DNA of 64,000 nucleotides, from NCBI GenBank assembly GCA_040414485.1, contig JBEDUK010000058.1:1-64000 (forward strand), written 5' to 3'. The notes beneath the pieces are model-generated. The model did no database searches. It was not told where the DNA came from and saw only the letters and a list, made by a program, of their open reading frames with translations. The DNA comes from JBEDUK01 sp040414485 (lineage in GTDB: Bacteria; Actinomycetota; UBA4738). The position numbers and the translations under genes were made by a program. Within the stretch, counting starts at the first letter, position 1; every line of letters begins with the position of its first letter. Of the stretch, positions 8,940 through 16,743 are shown one piece after another.

Positions 8940-10415
8940 ATGCGACGGGCACGAACCATGCCGCTCGGGATCACGCTGGCCGCCGCCCTGGCCACGGCCG
9001 CGGTGCTGGCCGCGCCGGCGCCGGCGCTCCCGGTCGCCCAGCCCGTCGCGAACGTCAACTGGCCGCAGTTCCGCTTCGACGACCGGCACACGGGCTTCAA
9101 CCCGAACGAGGCCACGATCACCCGGAAGAACGCGCCCCGCCTGTCGCTCGAGTGGCAGGCGCAGCTGGGCGACATCGTCTTCTCGTCTTCGCCGACCCTC
9201 GTGAACGGCGTCGTCTACATCGGGTCCACCGACGGCACCCTGTGGGCATACCCGGCGAGCGGATGCGGTCAGGATCTGTGCACCACTCCGTTGTGGCGGT
9301 CGACGAACCTGGCCCAGATCCTCGACACCCCGACCGTCGCCGGCGGCAAGGTCTACGTCGGGTCGCAGACGTCGTTCGACTCGGCCGCCGGCAAGCTCGA
9401 CGTGTTCAGGGCGAAGGGCTGCGGGAAGGCGATCTGCAAGCCGCTGTGGCAGGGCAAGGCCGGCTCGCAGTCGATCCTGAATTCGTCTCCCACCGTCTCG
9501 AACGGCGTCGTGTACGTGGGGGCGTTCGACCACCGCCTGTACGCGTTCGACGCGAACGGCTGTGGAAGCAGGAAATGCGCGCCGCTCTGGACGGGGCTGA
9601 CCGGCGGGACGATCGAGTCCACCCCGACGATGGACGGCGACTGGGTCCTGGTCGGCTCCGACGACGGCAAGTTGTACGCGTTCACGGCCGCGGGGTGTGG
9701 TCACAAGCAGTGCGCCCCGGCATGGACCGGGGAGATCGGTTTCTCGGTCTTCGAATCCACACCGGCGATCGCGAACGGCACGATCTACATCGGCTCCCAG
9801 CACTCGGTGGCGGCCTTCCCTGCCGCGGGATGCGGGCAGTCGGACTGCCAGCCCCTGTGGCAGGGCCAGTTCCAGGGCGAACTGAACTTCTTCGGCGGCT
9901 CGCCCGCCGTCGCCGGCGGCCGCGTCTACATCGGCATCGAGAGCGAGCTCGGTGTGTTCGACGCGAACGGCTGCGGCCAGTCGATCTGCGCGCCGGAACA
10001 GCTGGACTTCGGCTCGGGCGCGCAGGCCTCGATCGGCTCATCGCCGACCGTCGCGGGCGGCGTGGTCTTCGCGGGACGGAACACCGGCGAGATCCTGGCC
10101 TGGAGCACGAAGCCCTGCGGACAGTTCCAGTGCGACCAGATCTGGAAGGCCCTCATCAACGAGCAGATCGTGAGCTCCTCGCCCACCGTCGTGAACGGCA
10201 AGGTGTACATCGGCAGCGCCGACGACTCGTTCCCGGAGGACCAGTCGGGGCGGATCTACGTCTACGGGCTCCGGATAGGTGGACCGCCGGATAGCCTGCG
10301 CCAGGGTCAGCCGCCGAGCTTCGTGGGCACGACCGTGATCGGCTCGAGCTTGCCGTCCCGGACCACCTGGAGCGCGAGCTTCTTCCCGATCGCCTCCTTC
10401 GTGAGCACGCGATAG
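8940..10415 (+). CDS. Secreted seven-bladed PQQ-type beta-propeller with a CG-x3-C pair per blade
   Basis: A 491-residue exported protein. The signal peptide (about residues 1-31) is followed by seven PQQ-like repeats whose strands read like GVVYIGSTDGTLWAY. Each repeat carries one CG-x3-C motif (CGQDLC, CGKAIC, CGSRKC, CGHKQC, CGQSDC, CGQSIC, CGQFQC), usually followed by PLW. I chose ATG 8940 because a purine-rich GAAGGAAGGGGG site precedes it and the signal peptide starts there. The last 109 bp overlap the convergent HtrA-like gene and encode a non-repeat tail, which is unusual. The ligand is unknown; the family includes quinoprotein dehydrogenases and BamB-type scaffolds, but no dehydrogenase cofactor residues are evident. 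Confidence 0.8.
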   Translation: MRRARTMPLGITLAAALATAAVLAAPAPALPVAQPVANVNWPQFRFDDRHTGFNPNEATITRKNAPRLSLEWQAQLGDIVFSSSPTLVNGVVYIGSTDGTLWAYPASGCGQDLCTTPLWRSTNLAQILDTPTVAGGKVYVGSQTSFDSAAGKLDVFRAKGCGKAICKPLWQGKAGSQSILNSSPTVSNGVVYVGAFDHRLYAFDANGCGSRKCAPLWTGLTGGTIESTPTMDGDWVLVGSDDGKLYAFTAAGCGHKQCAPAWTGEIGFSVFESTPAIANGTIYIGSQHSVAAFPAAGCGQSDCQPLWQGQFQGELNFFGGSPAVAGGRVYIGIESELGVFDANGCGQSICAPEQLDFGSGAQASIGSSPTVAGGVVFAGRNTGEILAWSTKPCGQFQCDQIWKALINEQIVSSSPTVVNGKVYIGSADDSFPEDQSGRIYVYGLRIGGPPDSLRQGQPPSFVGTTVIGSSLPSRTTWSASFFPIASFVSTR

Positions 10416-11269
10416 AGGTCCCCGGGCTCGTCGACCGGCGCGCCGCCGACCTGGACGATGACGTCGTTCACCGCCAGGCCCCCCGCGTCACCCGCGCCGT
10501 CGGCGACCTTCAGGACATTCAGTCCGACGCGGGAAGCGCCGTCGACCGTCACCGACTGCTTGACCACCGTGACACCGAGCGTCGCCCGCACGACCGTGCC
10601 GTTCGCGATCAGCTCACCCGAGATCCACCGGAGGACATCTGCCGGCACGGCGAACCCGATGGACTGCCCGCGGGCGTCGATCGACTGATTGACCCCGATC
10701 ACGCGGCCCGTCACGTCGACCAGTGGGCCACCTGAATTGCCCGGGTTGACGGCGGCGTCCGTCTGGATCGCCTGATCGATCGGACGCGACCCGTCGCCCT
10801 GCCGGATGGTTCGCGCGATCCCGCTCACCACGCCCATGCTCACGCTCTCGGGATAGGCGCCGAACGGGCTCCCCACGGCCACGCAGAGCTCTCCGAGGCC
10901 GGCCGGCTCGTCCCGGATCACCAGGAAGTAATCGGGCGCCGCCTCCACGTGGACGACCGCCAGGTCGCAGATCTCGTCCGCGCCGAGGATCGTCGCCTTC
11001 GTCCGGATCCCACCGTGCAGCACGGCGTCCAGCGGGCCGGCGAGGTCCTCCACCACATGCTGGTTCGTCACTGCGTGGCCCTTGTTGTCGATGAAGAACC
11101 CGGAACCCGATGAGGAGAAGTCGTCGTTCTCCCCGGACAGGCCGATCACGCAGGGCACGACCGCGGCGACAAGCGCGACGAGTTCCTCGGACAGGGCTTG
11201 AAGGTGCTTCAGCCCCTGGAGGCCGTGCAGCTCGTGCGGGGGCCGCGACCCGCTCTCAGGGGTGGCCAC
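10307..11269 (-). CDS. HtrA/DegP-like S1C serine protease with PDZ domain
   Basis: A 320-residue trypsin-like protease with catalytic His71 (TNQHVVE), Asp102 (ICDLAVV) and Ser178 (GNSGGPL), then a PDZ domain over the last 90 residues or so (VNDVIVQVGGAPV). Unlike most HtrA proteins it has no evident signal peptide or membrane anchor; the N-terminus is Pro/His/Leu-rich and helical. The mature enzyme may therefore act in the cytoplasm or leave by another route. It starts at GTG 11269, 12 bp after the YbjN-like gene, with GAAGGGG as ribosome site, so the two form a small operon. Its 3' end overlaps the convergent propeller gene. Confidence 0.85.
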   Translation of the reverse strand: MATPESGSRPPHELHGLQGLKHLQALSEELVALVAAVVPCVIGLSGENDDFSSSGSGFFIDNKGHAVTNQHVVEDLAGPLDAVLHGGIRTKATILGADEICDLAVVHVEAAPDYFLVIRDEPAGLGELCVAVGSPFGAYPESVSMGVVSGIARTIRQGDGSRPIDQAIQTDAAVNPGNSGGPLVDVTGRVIGVNQSIDARGQSIGFAVPADVLRWISGELIANGTVVRATLGVTVVKQSVTVDGASRVGLNVLKVADGAGDAGGLAVNDVIVQVGGAPVDEPGDLYRVLTKEAIGKKLALQVVRDGKLEPITVVPTKLGG

Positions 11270-11281
11270 GTCGCAGCCCCT

Positions 11282-11749
11282 TCAGACTTCCGCCGGCTTC
11301 TCGCCGTCGGGGGCCGGGGCCGGCTCGTCGTCCCGGGTCATCTTTCCCCCGAACGCCGCGTGCAGCTCGGTGTCGCGCTGATCCGCGATCGAACCGATGT
11401 TGTTGCAGGCCGCGGCGATCTCCTCCTTGTCGAGCGTCTCCGCGACCAGTTCGATGGCCACGACGACCTGATCTCCGGTGTGGAACATGCGGCCGAACCA
11501 GATGGCGCCGTTGATCTCGTTGATCTTCGCCAGCAGCTTGGACGTCGGCTGGATCTCGTTCAGCACCGGCGCATAGACCTGCACGATCGGCCCCGGGTCT
11601 GCCTCGAGCAGCCGAACGTAGTAACTGGCGCTGCCGCGGCTCACCGGGATGTCGCCGTCGTCGTCGACGATGAGCTTCGCCGGGTCGAGTTCGAGATATT
11701 CGGCCACCACCTTCTGCACGTAGGGTCGAAGCACCTCGACGCGCGTCAT
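11282..11749 (-). CDS. YbjN/TY3-chaperone-like small protein
   Basis: A 155-residue acidic protein with the compact alpha/beta pattern of the YbjN family (type III chaperone-like fold). It includes a helix with YVQKVVAEYLEL and a strand pair RGSASYYVRLLE, then an Asp/Glu/Pro-rich tail. YbjN-like proteins are thought to act as co-chaperones or regulators, and no enzyme active site is visible. ATG 11749 follows a near-perfect GGAGGGGAGG site; a 12-codon upstream extension looks spurious. It is the promoter-proximal gene of an operon with the HtrA-like protease, which suggests a shared role in protein quality control. That link is inference. Confidence 0.65.
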   Translation of the reverse strand: MTRVEVLRPYVQKVVAEYLELDPAKLIVDDDGDIPVSRGSASYYVRLLEADPGPIVQVYAPVLNEIQPTSKLLAKINEINGAIWFGRMFHTGDQVVVAIELVAETLDKEEIAAACNNIGSIADQRDTELHAAFGGKMTRDDEPAPAPDGEKPAEV

Positions 11750-11870
11750 GCCTCCCCTCCCATCCCCGGCACGTTCGGCTCCCACCGCCTGGCGCCCGGC
11801 TCGCGCCGGGCGACGCGGAATACTAGCCCGACACCGGGCCCGCCTCTTCGACTCGGGCGGGAGCGGCTGC

Positions 11871-11876
11871 TAACGT
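11871..11876 (+). promoter_or_regulatory. -10 hexamer TAACGT for a leaderless leader ORF
   Basis: TAACGT ends 6 nt before the ATG at 11883. The same spacing recurs at many genes in the window, so transcription probably starts at or next to that ATG and includes the hairpin and guaB3 downstream. Confidence 0.5.
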
Positions 11877-11882
11877 TCGTCC

Positions 11883-11912
11883 ATGGAACTCCCGGACGCC
11901 CGCCCTTCGTAA
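11883..11912 (+). CDS. Nine-residue leader peptide upstream of guaB3
   Basis: The short ORF encodes MELPDARPS and stops at TAA 11910-11912. Its ATG is 6 nt downstream of TAACGT, so it could be translated from a leaderless mRNA. Codons 4-8 form the left arm of a strong hairpin and the stop codon lies in the loop region. A ribosome finishing this ORF would therefore cover and open the hairpin. No ribosome site is present, consistent with leaderless initiation. I infer an attenuation or translation-coupling element for guaB3; there is no direct evidence. Confidence 0.45.
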   Translation: MELPDARPS

Positions 11913-11926
11913 GGGGCGGGCGTTCG
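11893..11926 (+). promoter_or_regulatory. Leader hairpin (candidate attenuator) of guaB3
   Basis: Bases 11893-11905 pair with 11914-11926 (13 bp, one G-U), and two further pairs can tighten the loop to CGTA. An alternative partner for 11891-11897 (CCCGGAC) exists at 11931-11937 (GTCCGGG), which would disrupt the base of the first stem. The region lies between divergent genes, so a terminator for an upstream gene is not expected here. Confidence 0.5.
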
Positions 11927-11974
11927 TGCTGTCCGGGGCGGACCAGCGAACGAGCAAGAAGGGCTGAGAGGGCG

Positions 11975-13135
11975 ATGGAGATCGAGATCGGCATCGGCAA
12001 GACCGCCAGGCGCGCGTACGGCTTCGACGAGGTGGCGGTGGTGCCGTCCCGGCGCACCCGCGACCCCGACGACGTCGACATCTCGTGGGAGATCGACGCC
12101 TACACGTTCCGCCTTCCGATGATGGCGGCGGCCATGGACGCGGCGGTCTCGCCGGCCACCGCCGTGGCGATCGGGCAACTCGGCGGCTTGGCGTGCCTGA
12201 ACCTCGAGGGATTGTGGACCCGCTACGAGGATCCTGAACCCATCTACCAGGAGATCGCCGAGCTCTCCGACGAGAAGGCGACCCGCAAGATGCAGGACCT
12301 CTACCGCGAACCGATCAGGGAGGACCTGATCGGGCGCCGGATCGAAGAGATCCGCGCGGGTGGCGTCATCTCCTGCGCCTCGCTCACACCGCAGCGGGTC
12401 AAGAAGTACGCGCCGATCGTGCTCGCCGCGGGCCTGGAGGTGCTGGTCATCCAGGGAACGGTCGTCTCCGCGGAGCACGTGTCGACCCGAACCGAACCGC
12501 TCAATCTGAAGGAGTTCATCGCGCGGTTCGACCTGCCCGTCATCGTGGGCGGATGCGCGTCGTATTCGACCGCCCTGCACCTGATGCGGACCGGTGCCGT
12601 CGGCGTGCTGGTCGGCGTCGGGCCGGGGAACGCCTGCACCACCCGCGGCGTCCTGGGGGTCGGGGTCCCGCAGGCCACGGCGATCGCCGACGCCGCCGCT
12701 GCCCGGCGCGAGCACCTGCACGAGACCGGCCGGTACTGCCATGTGATCGCCGACGGCGGCATGCGCACGGGCGGCGACATCGCGAAGGCCATCGCGTGCG
12801 GGGCGGACGCCGTGATGATCGGTTCACCGCTCACCCGGGCCTACGAGTCGCCGGGCCGCGGATACCACTGGGGGATGGCCACGTTCCACCCCACGCTTCC
12901 GCGCGGCGCTCGCGTCAAGACCGAACGGGTGGCCTCGCTGGAGGAGATCCTCGTCGGTCCCGCGCACGAGAACGACGGCACGTACAACCTGTTCGGCGCG
13001 CTGGCCATGTCCATGGCCACCACGGGCTACGCGACCATCAAGGAGTTCCAGAAGGCGGACCTGGTGGTCGCGCCGTCCATCAAGACCGAAGGCAAGACGT
13101 ACCAGACGCAGCAGCGCGTCGGCATGGGCCACTGA
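11975..13135 (+). CDS. guaB3: GuaB3-family IMP dehydrogenase-like protein
   Basis: A 386-residue TIM-barrel protein of the GuaB3 branch of the IMPDH/GMP reductase family. The catalytic-loop Cys is in GPGNACTTRG, and the glycine-rich phosphate loops are IADGGMRTGGDIAKA and GADAVMIGSP. It lacks the CBS pair found in many IMP dehydrogenases. IMP dehydrogenases oxidise IMP to XMP for GMP synthesis, and guaA follows two genes later, which fits this role. The ATG at 11975 has a GAGAGGGCG site. The mRNA probably begins near 11883 and carries the leader peptide and hairpin. Whether GuaB3 proteins are full IMP dehydrogenases has been debated, so the exact activity is less sure than the family. Confidence 0.85.
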   Translation: MEIEIGIGKTARRAYGFDEVAVVPSRRTRDPDDVDISWEIDAYTFRLPMMAAAMDAAVSPATAVAIGQLGGLACLNLEGLWTRYEDPEPIYQEIAELSDEKATRKMQDLYREPIREDLIGRRIEEIRAGGVISCASLTPQRVKKYAPIVLAAGLEVLVIQGTVVSAEHVSTRTEPLNLKEFIARFDLPVIVGGCASYSTALHLMRTGAVGVLVGVGPGNACTTRGVLGVGVPQATAIADAAAARREHLHETGRYCHVIADGGMRTGGDIAKAIACGADAVMIGSPLTRAYESPGRGYHWGMATFHPTLPRGARVKTERVASLEEILVGPAHENDGTYNLFGALAMSMATTGYATIKEFQKADLVVAPSIKTEGKTYQTQQRVGMGH

Positions 13136-13152
13136 CCCGGGAGGGGGGAGCC

Positions 13153-13572
13153 ATGGCCAGACTCCAGACGGAGGCGATCGCGAAGTCGCCGGTGTTCGCC
13201 GAGCTGTCCCAACGCGACCTGCGCCGGGTGGCGCGCGCGGCGGAGGTCTACACCTTCAATGACGGTCAGGAGATCGTCAAGGAGGGAACGCGCACCGATG
13301 GCCTCTTCGTGATCCTGAACGGAAGCGCGAAGGTCGTCCGCGGGGGGCGCACGATCCGGCGGCTGCAGGAGGGCGACTTCTTCGGCGAGATCGGGCTGCT
13401 CGACGGTGGCCCCCGGACGGCGACGGTCGTGGTGGAGCCGCCGGGGCCCCTCCAGGCGCTGGTGCTCCTGCGCAAGGAGTTCCGCCAGGTCGTCACAGAT
13501 GATCCCGAAGTCGGATACCGCATCCTCCGCGGCGCGGCGCGGCGACTCCGCTCGATCGAATCTCCCCGGTGA
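13153..13572 (+). CDS. Single-domain cyclic nucleotide-binding protein
   Basis: A 139-residue protein made of one CRP-like cyclic-nucleotide-binding domain. The phosphate-binding cassette reads FFGEIGLLDGGPRTATV, which keeps the Gly-Glu and Arg-Thr-Ala features needed for cAMP or cGMP binding. There is no helix-turn-helix, kinase or channel part, so it must act through a partner or as a sensor subunit. It starts 17 nt after guaB3 with a GAGGGGGGAG site and lies just upstream of guaA, so it is probably co-transcribed with purine genes. A link between cyclic-nucleotide sensing and GMP supply is suggested but unproven. Confidence 0.8.
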   Translation: MARLQTEAIAKSPVFAELSQRDLRRVARAAEVYTFNDGQEIVKEGTRTDGLFVILNGSAKVVRGGRTIRRLQEGDFFGEIGLLDGGPRTATVVVEPPGPLQALVLLRKEFRQVVTDDPEVGYRILRGAARRLRSIESPR

Positions 13573-13643
13573 CGCGGGCGGAGCCCGCGAGTATCGACCG
13601 ACGGCTCACGCTCCACCGGCCGGACCCCTGGTAGCGTTCCGGC

Positions 13644-15200
13644 ATGTCGGATCCGCGTCCCGTCCTGGTGGTCGATTTCGGGGCGCAGTACGCCCAGTTG
13701 ATCGCCCGGCGGGTTCGCGAGGCGCACGTCTATTCGGAGATCGTCCCGTTCGACGCGCCGGCGGAGGAGATCGAGGCCCGGCGGCCGGCCGGCCTGATCC
13801 TCTCCGGAGGGCCGGCCTCGGTGTACGAGCCGGGCGCCCCTGCTCTCAATCCGGCGTTTCTGGGGCTCGGCGTGCCGGTGCTGGGCATCTGCTACGGGCA
13901 GCAGGCCATGGCGCAGGCACTCGGAGGCTCGGTCGAGGCCTCCGGCATCCGGGAGTACGGCCGGACGATTGTGAATCGGCTTTACGAATCGGAAACGGCC
14001 ATCCTGTCCGACCTCCCCGAGACCGACACCGTGTGGATGAGCCACACGGATCACGTGGTCGAGCCGCCCGAAGGCTTCGTGGTCACGGCAGCCACGGACG
14101 CGATCCCCGTGGCCGCCATGGAGAACCCCTCGAGTGGGCTCTACGCGGTGCAGTTCCACCCGGAGGTGGCCCACACTCCGCACGGGCAGGACGTCCTTCG
14201 GCGCTTTCTGTACGAGGCGTGCGACCTGCTGCCGGAGTGGACGCCGACGAACGTGATCGAACGGGCCGTCGAGCGGATCCGTCATCAGGTCGGGGACGCC
14301 CACGCGATCTGCGCGCTGTCCGGCGGCGTCGACTCGGCGGTGGCGGCGCTGCTCGTCCACCGGGCGATCGGCAAGAACCTGACCTGCGTGTTCGTCGACC
14401 ACGGCCTCATGCGGGAGCGGGAGGCCGAACAGGTCGTCGAGACCTTCGGCCGCCACTTCCAGGTGCCATTGATCCATCTGGACCGTTCGGGCCTGTTCCT
14501 CGAGCGCCTGGCCGGGGTCACCGACCCCGAGGCGAAGCGGAAGATCATCGGCGAGACGTTCATCCGCGTGTTCGAGGAGCAGGCGCGCGAACTGGGAGCC
14601 GGAGCGGACGGCGTCCGATTCCTGGTCCAGGGAACGCTCTACCCGGATGTGATCGAGAGCGGCTCGCGCACCGCGGCGAAGATCAAGAGCCACCACAACG
14701 TGGGCGGCCTCCCCGAGGACATGGACTTCGAACTGGTCGAACCACTCCGCGACCTGTTCAAGGACGAGGTCAGGACCGTGGGGGAGGAACTGGGGCTGCC
14801 GCACGAGATCGTGCGCCGGCAGCCGTTCCCCGGGCCCGGGCTGGCCGTCAGGATCGTGGGCGAGGTCACGCGCGACCGGCTCCGGGCCGTACGCGCCGCC
14901 GATGCGATCGTCCAGGAGGAGATCCGGCGGGCCGGGCTGCAGGACGAGCTCTGGCAGGCCTTCGCGGTGCTGCTGGCCTCGGTCCAGAGCGTCGGGGTCA
15001 TGGGGGACGGGCGGACGTACCAGAACCCCGTGATCATCAGGGCCGTGACCAGCGAGGACGCCATGACCGCCGACTGGGCGCGGCTCCCGCACGAGGTGCT
15101 CGACCGGATCGCCGGCCGGGTGGTGGCCGAGGTGCCCGGCATCAACCGGGTTGCGTTCGACGTGACCAGCAAGCCCCCCGGCACGATCGAATGGGAGTAA
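13644..15200 (+). CDS. guaA: GMP synthase (glutamine-hydrolysing)
   Basis: A 518-residue enzyme converting XMP to GMP with ATP and glutamine. The N-terminal class I amidotransferase has the nucleophile Cys in GICYGQQ and the His-Glu pair in QFHPEVAH. The central ATP pyrophosphatase has LSGGVDSAVAAL, and the C-terminal dimerisation domain ends with KPPGTIEWE, the typical ending of GuaA. Length is normal. The ATG is 6 nt after TAGCGT (13632-13637), so a leaderless transcript separate from guaB3 is likely. Confidence 0.97.
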   Translation: MSDPRPVLVVDFGAQYAQLIARRVREAHVYSEIVPFDAPAEEIEARRPAGLILSGGPASVYEPGAPALNPAFLGLGVPVLGICYGQQAMAQALGGSVEASGIREYGRTIVNRLYESETAILSDLPETDTVWMSHTDHVVEPPEGFVVTAATDAIPVAAMENPSSGLYAVQFHPEVAHTPHGQDVLRRFLYEACDLLPEWTPTNVIERAVERIRHQVGDAHAICALSGGVDSAVAALLVHRAIGKNLTCVFVDHGLMREREAEQVVETFGRHFQVPLIHLDRSGLFLERLAGVTDPEAKRKIIGETFIRVFEEQARELGAGADGVRFLVQGTLYPDVIESGSRTAAKIKSHHNVGGLPEDMDFELVEPLRDLFKDEVRTVGEELGLPHEIVRRQPFPGPGLAVRIVGEVTRDRLRAVRAADAIVQEEIRRAGLQDELWQAFAVLLASVQSVGVMGDGRTYQNPVIIRAVTSEDAMTADWARLPHEVLDRIAGRVVAEVPGINRVAFDVTSKPPGTIEWE

Positions 15201-15312
15201 CCGGATAGGGGCGTCGATCGGCACCCGGCTCGCGCAACGTCACCCAGTTGTAACGTCCCAACCTGGAACGATCACCCGTCCTGACCAGCACCGTCGGTAG
15301 ACTCCGCCCCGA

Positions 15313-16743
15313 ATGCTGTTCCCCACCACCGACTTCGCCATCTTCTTCGTGATCGTGTTCCTGGCGAGTTGGCTGCTCCAGCCCACGCCCGTTCGCTGGA
15401 AGTTCTTCATGATCGCGGCGAGCTACGTCTTCTACGCGTGGTGGGACTGGCATTTCATCTTCCTGCTCGCGGGATGCACGGCCGTGTCGCAGCTCGGCGC
15501 GCAGTTGACCTATCGGGCGCGAAGCGAAGCCGCCATGCGGTGGGCCATGGGTTTCACCGTGGCCGTCCTGCTGGGGATCCTGTTCTGGTTCAAGTACTAC
15601 CTGTTCCTGGCGCTGAATCTGGACAACGGCTACCACATCGTCGGCGGCCACGGGCTGGTCCTGCCGCTCCTGCAGGTGACGCTCCCCGTGGGCATCTCGT
15701 TCTTCACGTTCATGGCCATCAGCTACGTGGTGGATGTGTACCGGGGCACCGTGGTGCCGGCGTCCTGGCTCGACTACGGCGTCTACCTCTCGTTCTTCCC
15801 GCACCTCGTGGCCGGGCCGATCGTGCGCGAGGCCGAACTGATGCCGCAGATCCGAACGCGCCGCGACCCCCGGAAGGTGGATTTCGGACGCGCCGCGTGG
15901 CTGGTCCTCTCGGGCCTGTTCCTGAAGGTCGTCATCTCCAGTTACCTGGCCACCCAGATCGTCGATCCGGTCTTCGCGAACCCGGGGCAGCACAGCGCGC
16001 TGGAGGCGCTGTTCGCCATCTACGGCTACGCGGTCCAGATCTTCTCCGATTTCGCCGGATACACGAACATCGCGATCGGCGTGGCGCTGCTCCTGGGGTT
16101 CGAGTTTCCCCAGAACTTCGATTCGCCCTACACGTCGCAGTCGGTCCAGGAGTTCTGGCGCCGCTGGCACATGACCCTGTCCCGCTGGCTGCGCGACTAC
16201 GTCTACATCCCACTGGGCGGAAACCGGAAGGGATCGCGCCGGACCTACATCAACCTCATGGCCACGATGCTGCTCGGGGGTCTTTGGCACGGCGCGTCGT
16301 GGACATTTGTCATGTGGGGCGGTCTGCACGGCGGGGCGCTGGCATGGGAGCACCACCGCGCGGAGCGCCGGAAGCGGTTGGCCCTTCCCGACCCGCCGCA
16401 CGACTTCGCTCACGTGGCGCTGCGACGGTTCGTGACGTTCAACTTCGTGTGCCTGGGCTGGGTGTTCTTCCGCGCGGGGTCGTTCGCAACGGCCCTGTCG
16501 CTCCTGCTGCGCCTGATCGTCGGATGGTTTCAGTCGAGCCCGCTGGTCACGTGGGGCGTGCTCGTGGCGATCGCGTTCGGCATCGGCGTGCAGTACCTGC
16601 CCGACGACGTCGGCTTCCGCGTGCAGTCGATGTTCTCGCGGATGCCGGCGTGGGTCCAGGGCGTCGCCATCGGGGCGGGGCTGTTCGTGATCAGCACGCT
16701 CGGTCCCCAGGGCGTGGCCCCCTTCATATACTTCCGTTTCTGA
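15313..16743 (+). CDS. MBOAT-family O-acyltransferase (AlgI/DltB-like)
   Basis: A 476-residue polytopic membrane protein of the MBOAT family, with about ten hydrophobic segments. The family catalytic His is in GGLWHGASWTFVMWGGLHG, and the SVQEFWRRWHMTLSRWLRDY block is diagnostic. Such proteins pass acetyl groups across the membrane to extracytoplasmic polymers. It overlaps the next gene, a membrane-anchored SGNH hydrolase, by one base (TGATG); this is the usual AlgI/AlgJ-type pairing for polysaccharide O-acetylation. The ATG lies 9 nt after TAGACT (15298-15303). The polymer acetylated is unknown. Confidence 0.9.
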   Translation: MLFPTTDFAIFFVIVFLASWLLQPTPVRWKFFMIAASYVFYAWWDWHFIFLLAGCTAVSQLGAQLTYRARSEAAMRWAMGFTVAVLLGILFWFKYYLFLALNLDNGYHIVGGHGLVLPLLQVTLPVGISFFTFMAISYVVDVYRGTVVPASWLDYGVYLSFFPHLVAGPIVREAELMPQIRTRRDPRKVDFGRAAWLVLSGLFLKVVISSYLATQIVDPVFANPGQHSALEALFAIYGYAVQIFSDFAGYTNIAIGVALLLGFEFPQNFDSPYTSQSVQEFWRRWHMTLSRWLRDYVYIPLGGNRKGSRRTYINLMATMLLGGLWHGASWTFVMWGGLHGGALAWEHHRAERRKRLALPDPPHDFAHVALRRFVTFNFVCLGWVFFRAGSFATALSLLLRLIVGWFQSSPLVTWGVLVAIAFGIGVQYLPDDVGFRVQSMFSRMPAWVQGVAIGAGLFVISTLGPQGVAPFIYFRF

